The notes under the pieces: model-generated | What the model was told of the DNA's origin: nothing | Database searches by the model: none | What the model saw: the letters and a program-made list of their open reading frames with translations, nothing else | From: Bacillus sp. T33-2 | GTDB lineage: Bacteria; Bacillota; Bacilli; Bacillales; Cytobacillaceae | DNA: 64,000 nt | Assembly: GCF_002860205.1 (NCBI RefSeq) | Contig: NZ_PGVB01000022.1 | Span: 62,001-126,000, forward strand | Reading direction: 5' to 3' | Position numbers and translations under genes: made by a program | Shown: positions 26,121 to 36,401 of the stretch, one piece after another | Layout: each line of letters starts with the position of its first letter | How positions within the stretch are numbered: position 1 is the first letter of the stretch

Positions 26121-28313
26121 TCACTTCATAAGTAATTCGCCGATTTGCCCGAAGGTTTGCATATCATGGGCAGTGATTTTTTCGGGGGAGAGTGCATATA
26201 AAGTGTCGCCGATGTACAGAAGGCGGTTTATGCTGCTTTCCCATTCGTCGTATGCAGCAGTATTTTTACCATGCGATATTTTCGACTTCAAGTTAAACCC
26301 GCTTTCAAGGTCGATGTTATAAATGTACGCACCCTGAAATGCAAAGGTTTGTTCGAATTCATTGTTCTGCTGGTTATGATAAACGGTAACCGGAAAGGCG
26401 AACAGGTTTTTATTTTTATTGAAAAGCAGGGCTTTATGATCTTGGTTCAAAGGAGAATAAGTCCCTCTTCCGCCGATGATTTCAGTGAATTTCTCTTTGG
26501 GATTCGACATGTCGCTGACATCAAACATGGAGATTTTCACACCGTCCGTCAAGATTCGCGTCCCTGAGCCGAATCCTTTGTCTGCAATCACTTTAGTGTC
26601 CTGGCCAAATCCAATTATATGGTTTTCGTCATACGGGTGAAGGTAATTGCTGAAGCCGGGAATTTTCAATTCGCCCAGAACCTTTGGTCTTGCTGGCTCG
26701 CTCGCATTGATGACAAACAACGGATCCGTTTCTTTAAACGTTACCATATATATGCGGTCGCCCATGAATCGGGCAGAATATATCCGTTCTCCCCGCGCCA
26801 GTTCCTCCAGCTGTCCCACCGGCTTTAAGTTTCCGTCAAGAATATATAGCTGGTTGGACGACGGCCTGCTCTCATCCCATGCATAGCCCTTCGTCGTCAC
26901 AAGCCGGAAATGCCCTTCGTGTTCATCCATGGAAAACTGGTTCAGTACTGTACCCTGTACCTCTGCTGAACTGTGAAACTTCACGTTCATTCCATCGACG
27001 GAAAATTTATAGATATTCGTGTCCGGGGCCACCATGCTGCTCATGTCCCGGTTTGGCTGCGGGAAATGATTTGTGACTGCAAGATACAAATTGTCCTCCG
27101 ACATATACATTTGGTCTCCGCCACCAAGATAAGTTGTTATATTGGCCTTCTTCTTTGGTTCGTCGAGATTAAAAGCGGCAATCATGATATAATTTGCCTG
27201 GCGGGAATCAGGGATGTACTGGATTTTCCTATATTCGACGGTCTTGATTCCGGTACCATCAGCAGTGTCAGAATATTTAGGGCGGATGTCGATATCTTCA
27301 TCCTGTTCCAAAAGCCAATAATCCGGATACTGGTTGGAGACCAGATAGACGGCGCCTCCAATCTTTCGTGCAGAAAGATATGACCCTTCCAAATCAATTT
27401 CCCTGATCTGCGCCGGTTTTTCAGGATTTTTCACATCATATACAATGGCCTTTGTGGATTGATGCATTGGAGCGATCTTCATAGAGTCATCGACCATTTG
27501 GTCAATGGGCTTATTTAACTCTTTATAGCTCTGGCCAATAACCAGCAGTTTATCGTCATGTAAAAACAGTTGTGAGGGATTGAAGAATTGGTCGTAAGGG
27601 ATTTGGGACAAATGCTTCATGTCGCCCGCTGGAAGCGCTTGGATGATATCAATTTTATTGTTCACAGCCTGGAAAATATGTTTGCCGTCGGTTTTGACCA
27701 TATCTGCTTCGTCCACTCCCTGGACCTGTACATTTGTCTGGGACACATCGTTATTTGCAACAGAGTCGGATTTGGCAGATTCTGAGCTGAACATCGCCCC
27801 ACTTGATACCTTTGCATCCTCACGGCTGGCAAAAAAGCCGGTGTCCTGCTTCTTCTGTTCTTTTATCATTGTCAGGAAATAGTCGTTTAAATTGCTTTTC
27901 GAGCCTATCGAAGGCAAAGTATCCTCCACTACAAAGGGCACACGTTTAGAGGAAATCAAGCCCCTTCCAAGCACCGATTTGATGCCTTTTTTAATATGGA
28001 GCAAATAAATTTTTGAATTCGATTCGTAACCTTCTTTTGGAGGGCTGATGTAAATAGTCTTTTTGTCATCACTTAGTGTTAATTCGCTGCTCTGCTTTAC
28101 CCCTTCCTCATTGGTCACATAAACAAGGCTGGGCTTGATGCTTTTTTCATCAATTTTCTCTGTAAAAGTTACCCTCCATACTTTATTGGGTAAAACAATT
28201 TGTTTTTCATCATCGTCCCATGCATTCACAATCTTAAGCTGCGTCAGAGAATAGAAAATGATTACTGCTGCAAATAAAAGCAATAGTCCGGTGACGGTTA
28301 CAATTTTTTTCAT
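26121..28313 (-). CDS. Secreted or membrane-anchored beta-propeller protein
   Basis: 730 residues. An N-terminal helix (about 5-25) acts as signal or anchor. An Ig-like domain follows (about 30-125), then a spacer and a large region resembling the C-terminal beta-propeller proteins of COG4880. Repeated blades carry patterns such as VQGVDEADMVKTDGKHIFQA and AIVYDVKNPEKPAQIREIDL. The ATG at 28313 has GGAGGGATTGGG upstream; the longer frame lacks signal-peptide logic. The role is unknown; substrate binding on the cell surface is likely. It has its own ribosome binding site and follows a terminator. Confidence 0.87.
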   Translation of the reverse strand: MKKIVTVTGLLLLFAAVIIFYSLTQLKIVNAWDDDEKQIVLPNKVWRVTFTEKIDEKSIKPSLVYVTNEEGVKQSSELTLSDDKKTIYISPPKEGYESNSKIYLLHIKKGIKSVLGRGLISSKRVPFVVEDTLPSIGSKSNLNDYFLTMIKEQKKQDTGFFASREDAKVSSGAMFSSESAKSDSVANNDVSQTNVQVQGVDEADMVKTDGKHIFQAVNNKIDIIQALPAGDMKHLSQIPYDQFFNPSQLFLHDDKLLVIGQSYKELNKPIDQMVDDSMKIAPMHQSTKAIVYDVKNPEKPAQIREIDLEGSYLSARKIGGAVYLVSNQYPDYWLLEQDEDIDIRPKYSDTADGTGIKTVEYRKIQYIPDSRQANYIMIAAFNLDEPKKKANITTYLGGGDQMYMSEDNLYLAVTNHFPQPNRDMSSMVAPDTNIYKFSVDGMNVKFHSSAEVQGTVLNQFSMDEHEGHFRLVTTKGYAWDESRPSSNQLYILDGNLKPVGQLEELARGERIYSARFMGDRIYMVTFKETDPLFVINASEPARPKVLGELKIPGFSNYLHPYDENHIIGFGQDTKVIADKGFGSGTRILTDGVKISMFDVSDMSNPKEKFTEIIGGRGTYSPLNQDHKALLFNKNKNLFAFPVTVYHNQQNNEFEQTFAFQGAYIYNIDLESGFNLKSKISHGKNTAAYDEWESSINRLLYIGDTLYALSPEKITAHDMQTFGQIGELLMK

Positions 28314-28378
28314 CCCAATCCCTCCTACTCCATTAGACGCATTATTTTCTCTAACGTTTCGGGGGGTTAGGCAACTTT

Positions 28379-28415
28379 TTAAAAAAGGAGCAGCCTTCAC
28401 TTTGAAGATTGCTCC
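28379..28415 (-). terminator. Terminator between VOC and beta-propeller genes
   Basis: On the minus strand GGAGCAATCTTC and GAAGGCTGCTCC form a 12-pair stem (two G-U) with an AAAGT loop, followed by six T. Confidence 0.9.
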
Positions 28416-28423
28416 CTAAATCG

Positions 28424-28795
28424 TTATTTAATCCATTCCAATATTTCGATCCGGTTGCCAAACGGGTCGTTTACGTAGAATCGTTCTGCCCCAGGCAAAT
28501 TATTGTCTTCGATGATTTCAATATTGTTTTCTTTTAGATGTTTCATTAATGCTTTAATATTTTCGACCTCGAACGCAGGATGGGCTTTCCTTGCCTGTAT
28601 GAACGGTTCTTCAATTCCGATATGTATCTGCACTTTGCCTATACCGAACCACACCCCACCCCGTTTTTTTAATTCCTCGGGCTTCTCTATTTCTGCGAAA
28701 CCTAGTGTATTGCCAAAAAACTCCCTCGCCATGTCTTCAGAACCCTTCGGAGCCGCTAATTGAATATGGTCGATCGCTTTGAAAGAAAACTCCAT
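28424..28795 (-). CDS. VOC (glyoxalase/bleomycin resistance) family protein
   Basis: 123 residues with the two beta-alpha-beta-beta-beta modules of the vicinal oxygen chelate fold. DHIQLAAPKGSED opens the first and FEVENIKALMKHLKENNIEI the second; the end FYVNDPFGNRIEILEW is typical. Possible metal ligands are His10, His58 and the final Glu. GGGGGT lies upstream of the ATG. Substrate unknown. It is followed by a strong terminator. Confidence 0.87.
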   Translation of the reverse strand: MEFSFKAIDHIQLAAPKGSEDMAREFFGNTLGFAEIEKPEELKKRGGVWFGIGKVQIHIGIEEPFIQARKAHPAFEVENIKALMKHLKENNIEIIEDNNLPGAERFYVNDPFGNRIEILEWIK

Positions 28796-28918
28796 AAGTT
28801 TTACCCCCAGTTACCTTTTTCTTAATTGTAGCGTTACAATCCGCATTAGAAAATTATGAAAATATTAATAAATATAATAAGAATCTCTTATGAAACATTT
28901 ATTTTCAAGGATACGTGA

Positions 28919-30184
28919 TTATCTGGAATCAATATTTATACTGGGAAATGAAATGGTAAACATTGTGCCCTTGCCGAGCTCGCTTTCTACTATTATCTTT
29001 CCTTTCATTGATTGAACAAGCTGATAGGAAATGGTGAGGCCGACACCGGTGCCTTTTTCTTTTGTGGTGTAAAAAGGTGTTCCAAGGTTTTTTAGCTGGT
29101 TTTTTGTCATTCCCTTGCCACTGTCTATGATGTCGATGTTGACCAATCCTTCTTTTTCAAAGACATTCACGCAAAGCAATCCACCTGTATCCATCGCTTC
29201 GATGCCATTTTTTATGATGTTGACCAACACCTGCTTTATTTCATCTTGATTCCCTTTGATATACAGCGAATCGGCTATGGCAGTTTTTATTTTTATATTT
29301 TGTATATTGGAATAAGATGTCATCAATTCAACAGTCTTCCTCACTTCAGTTGATATATCCACACATGTCAGTTCTTCATTTTGCGGTTTTGCCAGTGACA
29401 AATAGTCATTAATGATAGATTGAGCGTGATCCAGCTCATTTAACGCGATGTGTATATAATCTCTGTGGGAACTATTCAGTTTGGTGTCACTTGTCATTAA
29501 CTGTAAAAATCCTCGGACTGTGGTCATTGGATTTCTTACTTCATGGGCTACGGAAGCCGCCAGTTGGCTGATAACGTTTAATTTTTCCGCTCTTTGCAGC
29601 TCCTTTCGTATTGCCACCTGCTGATTGATATTTTCAATCAAAAACACCACTGTCAACAGGCATATCCAAGTGATTGTATAAAAAATGATTGCAAATAGAA
29701 TTTGGTTGTTGTGGTCAGTTACAATAAGGGCAGCCAGTTTCGTCACGAGAATTACCCCCAACAATAGAGTGACCACGCCTGCTTTCTTTGTCAATCCGAA
29801 TTTTTCACATCGCCGGACAAAATAAAGCAGGACGATGGTTGCAACTGAATAATTGACCAGACTGACGTAAAAACCTTCTCCGCCGATAAAATACCGGTAA
29901 GCAAACATAGTACCAATTGTGATGAATCCCGGGACTGTTCCTCCGTATATAAAAGAAATGCTAACAGGAATGATCCTGAAGTCATACCTGTACCCATCAG
30001 AAAATTCAACAGGGAATGACATTGTAATTAATAACATAACCAGGACGAAAATTGTCAGGCTCAGTTTTGACTTCTTTCGCAAGCTGTTATACTCGTTTAC
30101 GAACAAGTGGTATATAAGCATTGGAAGAATTGGAAACAACACAATTAATATTTGGTATAAGACATGCTTTGAATCAATAAACAT
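28919..30184 (-). CDS. KinB-like membrane histidine kinase
   Basis: 421 residues. Six or so N-terminal helices (1-195) with a 5TM-type sensor arrangement, no extracellular domain of note, then a HisKA box (AASVAHEVRNPMTTVRGFLQ) and an HATPase domain (NIIKNGIEAM, DSGKGM, GTGVGLTISYQLVQSM). The H-box form HEVRNPMTTVRGF and the layout are those of sporulation kinases KinB and relatives feeding phosphate to Spo0F. No response regulator is adjacent, consistent with a phosphorelay kinase. ATG after GGGGGAT and a TTG. Confidence 0.87.
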   Translation of the reverse strand: MFIDSKHVLYQILIVLFPILPMLIYHLFVNEYNSLRKKSKLSLTIFVLVMLLITMSFPVEFSDGYRYDFRIIPVSISFIYGGTVPGFITIGTMFAYRYFIGGEGFYVSLVNYSVATIVLLYFVRRCEKFGLTKKAGVVTLLLGVILVTKLAALIVTDHNNQILFAIIFYTITWICLLTVVFLIENINQQVAIRKELQRAEKLNVISQLAASVAHEVRNPMTTVRGFLQLMTSDTKLNSSHRDYIHIALNELDHAQSIINDYLSLAKPQNEELTCVDISTEVRKTVELMTSYSNIQNIKIKTAIADSLYIKGNQDEIKQVLVNIIKNGIEAMDTGGLLCVNVFEKEGLVNIDIIDSGKGMTKNQLKNLGTPFYTTKEKGTGVGLTISYQLVQSMKGKIIVESELGKGTMFTISFPSINIDSR

Positions 30185-30534
30185 CAATAAATCCCCCGCA
30201 CCATAGTTGAAACTTCATATCTTTATTTTCGATAAAATTACGTAATCCCCTCCTGTTATTCGACCAATTTCGGAAAAAGCTATCATCATAATCCATAATC
30301 ATATGGTAAGCTGGAAAATAGTAACACAAACTAATATGTTGTTAGTTAATTGTTTGGAAGGATACAAAAGGCAATTGAATTTACATAAACCCCTGCCGAA
30401 TGGATAATTATCCGGTCTCAAGTATGTTGGACACTGTATGGAGCATATGATTTGATATTATTAGGAAAAAACCAGGGACTTATCACCTGTTAAAAATACA
30501 TAATTTATACTTCATGAGAGAAGGAACAGCAGAA
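30185..30534. other. Divergent intergenic region
   Basis: Contains the perfect 12-base palindrome GGATAATTATCC (30402-30413) and a weak flagellar-type promoter candidate just before it. No gene is supported. Confidence 0.35.
30376..30402 (+). promoter_or_regulatory. Weak sigma-D-like promoter candidate for the chemoreceptor
   Basis: TGAA, 15 bases, GCCGAATG, compared with TAAA-N15-GCCGATAT. The spacing is exact, but three of the last bases of the -10 differ. Chemoreceptors are usually sigma-D dependent, which is the only further support. Confidence 0.25.
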
Positions 30535-32220
30535 ATGAATATTCGCACCAAATTATTTATTTTATTGGGAACATTAATTTGTTCTTTGATCTTCCTGGGC
30601 ACATTTTCAATTCTGGAGTTAACATCAACTGATGCACAAAATGCAGAACTGAATGATGACATCCAGGCGGAGAGCCATTTGAAGCACGTACAATACCGTC
30701 TTGCCGGAATCTCAAATGACGAGAGGGCATTTCTTATCCAAGGTGACCCAGACTTTCCCGCACAAATGCAGGAAAAGGCTGATGATACTTTAAAATCTAT
30801 ACAGTATGTAAAAGAGCATGCGTTAAGCCCAGAGGAAAAGAAAAGAATCGCAGAAATAGAAGAAGCTTTTAATACATATTGGGATGTCAGCAAGAAAGTA
30901 GTCGAAGCATATGATAGCGACAAAGAGCTTGCCCACTCCCTGCATTTTGGACAAGAACGGGAAATTCGGAAACAGCTGCTTGATCCTAAGATTAATGAAT
31001 ATATCGAAAGTCTTGGAAAAGAAGCACAGGCAGATAAGGAAAGAATGGCAGAAAACCGGTCACAATTTATCATTCTATCAATATCGTTAACGGCTGCCAT
31101 GTCGATTCTTGGTATCGTCTTTGGCTTGATCATCATCTATTCCATCGTTAAACCTTTAAAACAATTGATTCACCAAATGAAAGAAATCTCTGAAGGTGAA
31201 GCAGACCTCACAAAACAAATCATCGTTAAAAACAAGGATGAACTAGGAGAAGTTTCGCAGTCATTTAATCATTTCATACAATCTATAAGAGAAATAATCG
31301 CGAATATAAAATCTTCTTCTGAACAAGTAGCTGCATCATCTGAAGAATTTTCTGCCAATGCAGAACAATCGAAAAGAACATCTGAGCATGTCGCATTTTC
31401 CATGCAGGAAATCGCGGCTGGCGCAAGCCGTCAGAGCAGCATGACCGAGCAGAGCAATATCTCCCTCAGAGAATCCGCGGTGGGATTGTCCAATATCACC
31501 AGCTTTACTGCTGATGTAGCCGCAATGGCGACTGGGGTAAAAGAAAAGGCTGAAATCGGGGCTTCCTCGGTGAATAAGATCGTAAACCAAATGCAATCCA
31601 TTCATTCATCAGTTGAAGGTGCGGCTGATGGCATTGTCTCACTTCCAAATTCTGCTTCAAAAATCAGCAATATTACCGCCCTAATCAACGAAATTGCCGG
31701 GCAGACAAATCTTCTGGCACTGAATGCAGCCATCGAAGCGGCCAGGGCCGGTGAACACGGAAAAGGGTTTGCGGTCGTTGCTGAAGAAGTAAGAAAACTG
31801 GCAGAACAATCCAGTAAGTCCGCAAATCAAATCAACGAAATCGTAGTAGTTATCCAAAGTGAAACTGAACATACTGTAGATGCCATTGAAAATGTAAAAG
31901 AAGATGTTACCTCCGGCCAGGTAATAACAACAGAAACATCTACACAATTTAATGATATTCTTGATTCAATTGAAATGGTGTCATCCCAGCTTCAGGAGAT
32001 TGCAGCGACAGCCCAGCAGCTCGCTTCCGGATTTGATATGGTCACAAGCTCTGTTGCGGAAATCTCTTCCTTAACAAAGGCAACTACATCCGGTTCAGAA
32101 GCAGTTGCCGCCTCAACACAAGAGCAATTGGCCTCCTCAGAGGAGATCTTGAATGCGGCCAATTCGCTCGCATCTTTGGCCGAAGAATTACAGAGCGTGA
32201 TTAGGCGTTTTAAAATATAA
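30535..32220 (+). CDS. Methyl-accepting chemotaxis protein
   Basis: 561 residues. TM1 about 7-27, an external helical-bundle sensor (28-180), TM2 about 183-205, HAMP (206-260) and a long cytoplasmic coiled coil. The signalling tip [20 protein letters not shown] and [17 protein letters not shown] are fully conserved. It sends attractant signals to CheA. The ATG at 30535 (MNIRTKLF) has GAAGGA nine bases before it. A strong terminator follows. The ligand is unknown. Confidence 0.95.
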   Translation: MNIRTKLFILLGTLICSLIFLGTFSILELTSTDAQNAELNDDIQAESHLKHVQYRLAGISNDERAFLIQGDPDFPAQMQEKADDTLKSIQYVKEHALSPEEKKRIAEIEEAFNTYWDVSKKVVEAYDSDKELAHSLHFGQEREIRKQLLDPKINEYIESLGKEAQADKERMAENRSQFIILSISLTAAMSILGIVFGLIIIYSIVKPLKQLIHQMKEISEGEADLTKQIIVKNKDELGEVSQSFNHFIQSIREIIANIKSSSEQVAASSEEFSANAEQSKRTSEHVAFSMQEIAAGASRQSSMTEQSNISLRESAVGLSNITSFTADVAAMATGVKEKAEIGASSVNKIVNQMQSIHSSVEGAADGIVSLPNSASKISNITALINEIAGQTNLLALNAAIEAARAGEHGKGFAVVAEEVRKLAEQSSKSANQINEIVVVIQSETEHTVDAIENVKEDVTSGQVITTETSTQFNDILDSIEMVSSQLQEIAATAQQLASGFDMVTSSVAEISSLTKATTSGSEAVAASTQEQLASSEEILNAANSLASLAEELQSVIRRFKI

Positions 32221-32228
32221 TGGCAAAT

Positions 32229-32258
32229 AAGACCGTCTTAGCAGGCGGTCTTATTTTT
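32229..32258 (+). terminator. Terminator of the chemoreceptor gene
   Basis: AAGACCG and CGGTCTT pair around a ten-base loop and are followed by ATTTTT, nine bases after the stop. Confidence 0.88.
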
Positions 32259-32332
32259 ATTCTTGAAATCAACCACTCTTATCATCTCTCACTTGCAGGC
32301 ATCTTATGTCACCCCCGGTTTATGCGATCCTT

Positions 32333-32497
32333 TTAGATCAACGGATATGTCATCTCATACCGTGGATTAATATAGCATGGCGGCCTTGGTGCTATCTTCG
32401 GCATAGGCCAGGCATGGTTGATGTAATCCATCCTTACTTTTTCATTGGAGTGGTTCACTAACAATAATCTTACTTCCGGATTAAATTCGAATCGCAA
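32333..32497 (-). CDS. Small Pro-rich protein of unknown function (54 aa)
   Basis: A TTG start lies eight bases after GGAGG. The product begins MRFEFNPEVRLLLVNHSNEK, continues VRMDYINHAWPMPKIAPRPP and ends CYINPRYEMTYPLI. It is rich in P, N, Y and M, hydrophilic and without a membrane helix. It has no frame damage. I do not know a family. The composition and the neighbouring gene with a coat-like N-terminus would fit a spore-associated peptide, but that is inference. Confidence 0.6.
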   Translation of the reverse strand: MRFEFNPEVRLLLVNHSNEKVRMDYINHAWPMPKIAPRPPCYINPRYEMTYPLI

Positions 32498-32681
32498 AGC
32501 TGTAGCCTCCTTAACTTTTTATCCTGCACTTTAACCTATTCAAATCCCTTATACATGTTGCGTGCTTTTATTCCCCATAGAAACACCATGGCCATACAAG
32601 TGGATTTATGGTCCATGCACTGCGCCTGCCCTTGTAACATAAGGTAAACAGAAAGTTTTTCATTTATTTAGGAGGTCGGCC

Positions 32682-33695
32682 ATGAACCAATATAATAATA
32701 TGTATGCTATGCCTCAAATGAACCAGGCAAATCAAATGGAACTTCAACAGCTTCAGCAAACGCAGCAAATGTTTGAAGCGAACAGAGTGAACGAGCCCTA
32801 TCCAATGTATCCGAATTACGGAATAATAAAGCGTTATGAAGAAATCCCCATTAATCTCCCTGAACAACGTCAGCTTCGCCATCCTGGCGTGGAATCACTG
32901 ATGGTGCCCAGGCCAATAATTGAAAACCCTAATTACCATGGAACAGGAAAATTACAAGGGAAAGTGGCGTTAATCACCGGGGGAGACAGCGGGATTGGGG
33001 CTGCAGTAGCAATTGCGTTTGCCAAGGAAGGCGCTGACGTAGCCATTGCTTACCTGGATGAACACGAAGATGCGAACCGGACAAGAACAAGGATCGAACA
33101 GTTGGGACAACGCTGCCTGTTAATGCCGGGTGATTTGCGGGAAAAAAGGCAGTGCATCGCCATAGTGGAACAAACAATCCGGGCATTTGGACGCCTCGAT
33201 ATTCTTTGCAACCACGTCGGTATCCAGTTCCAGCAGCCAAGTCTTACAGACATAACCGATGAGCAGTTTGATGATACTTTTAAGGTAAACATTTACTCCC
33301 ATTTTTACGCAACGAGAGCGGCGCTCCCTTATTTAAGGCCAGGAAGCTCAATCATAAACACTTCTTCAGTGGTAACATATGTTGGGGAAAGGCAGATGAT
33401 TGATTACACAGCCACAAAAGGCGCGAATGTAGGCTTTACGCGCGCACTGGCGAAAAACGTTGTAAGACAAGGCATACGTGTTAATGCAGTTGCCCCCGGC
33501 CGGATTTGGACTCCGCTCATTGCAGCCAGCTTCTCATCAGATCAAATCGCGGTGTATGGAGCCTTCAATCCGATGCAACGGGTGGCCCATCCATTTGAGC
33601 TTGCCCCAACATACGTATATTTGGCTTCTGACGATTCACGCTTCGTAACAGGCCAGGTCCTGCATGTGGACGGCGGGGAATCTACGCATTCTTAA
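32682..33695 (+). CDS. Short-chain dehydrogenase with coat-like N-terminal extension
   Basis: 337 residues. The C-terminal 245 are a classical SDR: cofactor loop [16 protein letters not shown] with the catalytic serine, and YTATKG with Tyr and Lys. The usual NNAG is NHVG here. It resembles general stress SDRs such as YdaD. The first 50 residues are low complexity, rich in Q, M, N and Y ([20 protein letters not shown]), a composition typical of spore coat proteins. AGGAGGT precedes the ATG. It could be a spore-bound oxidoreductase. Confidence 0.88.
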   Translation: MNQYNNMYAMPQMNQANQMELQQLQQTQQMFEANRVNEPYPMYPNYGIIKRYEEIPINLPEQRQLRHPGVESLMVPRPIIENPNYHGTGKLQGKVALITGGDSGIGAAVAIAFAKEGADVAIAYLDEHEDANRTRTRIEQLGQRCLLMPGDLREKRQCIAIVEQTIRAFGRLDILCNHVGIQFQQPSLTDITDEQFDDTFKVNIYSHFYATRAALPYLRPGSSIINTSSVVTYVGERQMIDYTATKGANVGFTRALAKNVVRQGIRVNAVAPGRIWTPLIAASFSSDQIAVYGAFNPMQRVAHPFELAPTYVYLASDDSRFVTGQVLHVDGGESTHS

Positions 33696-33751
33696 TGATT
33701 AAATATAAAGCGTATAAAATCAACCGGTTTCTTTTTCAGCTGATGCATTCA

Positions 33752-33795
33752 TATAAACAAATTAAAAAGCTGCCGAAGCAGCTTTATTTGTTTAT
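33752..33795. terminator. Bidirectional terminator
   Basis: ATAAACAAA and TTTGTTTAT enclose AAAGCTGC-CGAA-GCAGCTTT, so both strands give a strong stem followed by T-rich sequence. It separates the convergent SDR and ABC permease genes. Confidence 0.88.
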
Positions 33796-33820
33796 ATGGA
33801 AGTTAAGCTAATTGTTTCCG

Positions 33821-34777
33821 TCATGCAGCAACATCCCTTTTACGGAATACACCAAATGCCAGTACATGGAAAATGGCGAAGTACACGATCAACATGACAA
33901 TTGAAAACATGAGTGTCATGCCTTCAACAGGCGGGACTCCGTCGAAATAAACGTTTAGGTCGGTATTGGCGAACAGGAAGTATTTCGCCCACTCGAAGCG
34001 GCTGGCAAGCAGCATTGTAATGGTTCCACCCATGAATAAAAGGAATAGCGAAAGCCCGATGGCAAGGGATCCATTCCGGAATACAGCTGAAATCATGAAC
34101 GCCATTGTCGCCACCATTACTATATCTACGGAAGCTAATAAATATTCTCCTATTAACTGAACAAAAAGATTCCTTTCCACTACTTCACCGTTCGCGTAAG
34201 CCAGGTGAGGAACCGGATTGTCAGGAAGCCCAAACAATATGAGTCCGACAAGGGCTGAAAGTGTATACAGAATGGTCAGCAGCAGTACCCCAAAGAGCAA
34301 AACTGTAATATATTTTGAAAGGAGTATTTTAGAGCGGCTGATCGGCCTGACAAGGAGCAGCTTGATCGTTCCCCAGGAAAACTCTGAAGCAACAATTCCA
34401 GCCGCAATGATGATGACAAATAATCCGACAAAACTAATGGCGTCCTTTGCCTGGCGGACAAACGACCAGACGTGACTGTCTGTTTCAGGTGCTATATCGT
34501 GTTTGATTTGGTATTCTTTGATCGCGATTTCCCGTTCATAATACTGTTTCAAGCCAGCATTGTTTTTACCCACTTCATTTAATGTGGCGCGGTCAGTTTC
34601 GAGCTGTTTTCCCAGCTCCTGCTTCCACTGCGGGTTTTCCTTTGGAGGATTTTTATGTTCTTCATATTTATTTACCCCGCCAATAGCAAGAACGATCAGT
34701 ACAATCAAGCCAAGCATGACAAGCGTGCCAGGTCTTCTGAATATTTTCGCCCATTCATTGATAATTAATTTGACCAT
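33821..34777 (-). CDS. ABC-2 type transporter permease
   Basis: 318 residues. One helix near the N-terminus (about 17-36), an external loop of about 75 residues, then five more helices, ending AFGVFRKRDVAA. The layout is that of ABC-2 permeases paired with BcrA-like ATPases. AGGAGGG lies upstream of the ATG. Last gene of the GntR-controlled operon; it pairs with the ATPase that ends 13 bases before it. Confidence 0.88.
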   Translation of the reverse strand: MVKLIINEWAKIFRRPGTLVMLGLIVLIVLAIGGVNKYEEHKNPPKENPQWKQELGKQLETDRATLNEVGKNNAGLKQYYEREIAIKEYQIKHDIAPETDSHVWSFVRQAKDAISFVGLFVIIIAAGIVASEFSWGTIKLLLVRPISRSKILLSKYITVLLFGVLLLTILYTLSALVGLILFGLPDNPVPHLAYANGEVVERNLFVQLIGEYLLASVDIVMVATMAFMISAVFRNGSLAIGLSLFLLFMGGTITMLLASRFEWAKYFLFANTDLNVYFDGVPPVEGMTLMFSIVMLIVYFAIFHVLAFGVFRKRDVAA

Positions 34778-34790
34778 CGTTTTCTCCCTC

Positions 34791-35687
34791 CTAATTTGCC
34801 GTCACTTCAAAGAAACGGTCTTCCAATGTTTTGGATACAGTTTTTACACCAAATACATCAACATTTGATTCTATTAATCTTTTAATGATAAGCGGGATCT
34901 CTTCACGTTTTGCTTCAACGGTAAACCCAGTTTCGGTGATGGCTGCATTCCATTTGCCGCCCAACCATTTCGCAGCCTCGCCCAGCGGCCCGGTTTCGAA
35001 TGTGTAAACAACCTGATCCTTGCCTGGCATATCGTGGACCTGCTGCACATCAACCAGTTCACCTTCCTGGATGATGGCAATCCGGTCACACATCAGTTCC
35101 ATTTCGGATAATAAATGGCTCGAGACGATGACACTCATTCCCTTTTCCCTTGTCAGCATCCGCAAATGATCCCTAATCTCCCTGATGCCTGCAGGATCCA
35201 GTCCATTTGTCGGTTCATCTAGGATCAGCAGCTTTGGATCATGAAGCAGGCACTGTGCCAAACCGAGACGTTGCCTCATTCCCAAAGAATAGGTTTTGAC
35301 TTTGTCATGTATCCGGTCGGCCAGCCCCACTAGCTCGACTACTTCGGTTATCTTGTCTTTCGTAATTCCGTCATGCATCCTTGCATATTGAAGCAGGTTT
35401 TGGTAACCTGTCAGGAATTTGTACATTTCCGGGTTTTCAACGATGGCTCCAATATTTCTGACAGCCCCCTCAAAATCTTTTTTTACGCTCTTTCCACAGA
35501 CAATGATGTCCCCTTCAGTGATGCCGATTAAGCCGACAATCATTCTGATAGTGGTAGTTTTACCTGCTCCATTCGGGCCGAGGAAACCAAATACCTCCCC
35601 TTCTTTTACGGAAAAACTAAGACCTTTGATGATTTCTTTTCCTTTAATCGTTTTTTTGACATTTTCAAGCGATAGTACAGCTTTCAT
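34791..35687 (-). CDS. ABC transporter ATP-binding protein (BcrA type)
   Basis: 298 residues. Walker A GPNGAGKTT, signature YSLGMRQRLGLAQ, Walker B LLILDEPTNGLD and the switch histidine in IVSSHLLSEM. The C-terminal 80 residues form the extra domain seen in bacitracin and lantibiotic exporters. It probably energises the following permease. The start has GGAGGGAG upstream, and it begins two bases after the preceding ATPase ends. Confidence 0.92.
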   Translation of the reverse strand: MKAVLSLENVKKTIKGKEIIKGLSFSVKEGEVFGFLGPNGAGKTTTIRMIVGLIGITEGDIIVCGKSVKKDFEGAVRNIGAIVENPEMYKFLTGYQNLLQYARMHDGITKDKITEVVELVGLADRIHDKVKTYSLGMRQRLGLAQCLLHDPKLLILDEPTNGLDPAGIREIRDHLRMLTREKGMSVIVSSHLLSEMELMCDRIAIIQEGELVDVQQVHDMPGKDQVVYTFETGPLGEAAKWLGGKWNAAITETGFTVEAKREEIPLIIKRLIESNVDVFGVKTVSKTLEDRFFEVTAN

Positions 35688-35689
35688 CT

Positions 35690-36400
35690 TTAAACTCCCT
35701 CCTCAGTTTGTGTCACTAATTTTTTAAACCATTGGAGAACAGACAGTCCCTGTTCTTCCCGCAATGTTTCCACTACCTCCTGGCCAATGACAGAACCGTA
35801 ATAGATGGCAATAGCTTCATCAAGCAAAGGTTCGATTTCATTGATTTCATGGGTGGCGATTATTAAAATTTGATTCTCAAAATCTATATATTTAAGCAAG
35901 CTTTGCACTATCGAATCCCTTACCATCGGATCCAGGCCGGAAAATGGTTCGTCCAGCAGGATCACTTCCGTGTTTCGTGCAAGCGTTGCGACTAGTTTAA
36001 GCCGGCCCCGGTTCCCTTTGGACAGTGACTTTACTTTTTCCATTGGGTTCAATCTCAGTTCTTTAAGTAACTCTCCTGCCTTTTCCCGGTTAAAATCGGC
36101 AAACTGGCTGGCAACGTAATCGACTGTCTCTTGAACGGTGAACGTGTCATAGAACATATCGAGTTCAGTTAAATACGCAACTGCTTCACAGGTTTTCCTG
36201 GAAACTTCATTTCCGTTCACTGTCACGGTGCCATGGTCAGGAAAAACCAATCCTGTGATGAGCTTTAATGCAGTCGATTTCCCGCTGCCATTAGGTCCGA
36301 GCAGGCCGTATATCCTGCCCTTTTTGAAGGTAAGGCTGACATCTTCCAAAGCAATTTTTTTTCCGTACCGCTTGCTGACATTTTGAAGCTGAACCGTCAT
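35690..36400 (-). CDS. ABC transporter ATP-binding protein (YtrB type)
   Basis: 236 residues. Walker [10 protein letters not shown], a signature shaped [13 protein letters not shown] rather than LSGGQ, Walker [13 protein letters not shown] and IIATHEINE. The atypical signature is common in YtrB-like ATPases. The start [10 protein letters not shown] follows the GntR stop by one base, with GGAGGG nine bases upstream, so translation is coupled. It likely pairs with the first-gene membrane protein. Confidence 0.9.
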   Translation of the reverse strand: MTVQLQNVSKRYGKKIALEDVSLTFKKGRIYGLLGPNGSGKSTALKLITGLVFPDHGTVTVNGNEVSRKTCEAVAYLTELDMFYDTFTVQETVDYVASQFADFNREKAGELLKELRLNPMEKVKSLSKGNRGRLKLVATLARNTEVILLDEPFSGLDPMVRDSIVQSLLKYIDFENQILIIATHEINEIEPLLDEAIAIYYGSVIGQEVVETLREEQGLSVLQWFKKLVTQTEEGV

Positions 36401-36401
36401 T

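Noticed and set aside
30483-31136. 217-codon minus-strand frame
   Set aside because: Antisense shadow of the chemoreceptor sensor domain; Ser/Cys-rich composition is typical of such shadows.
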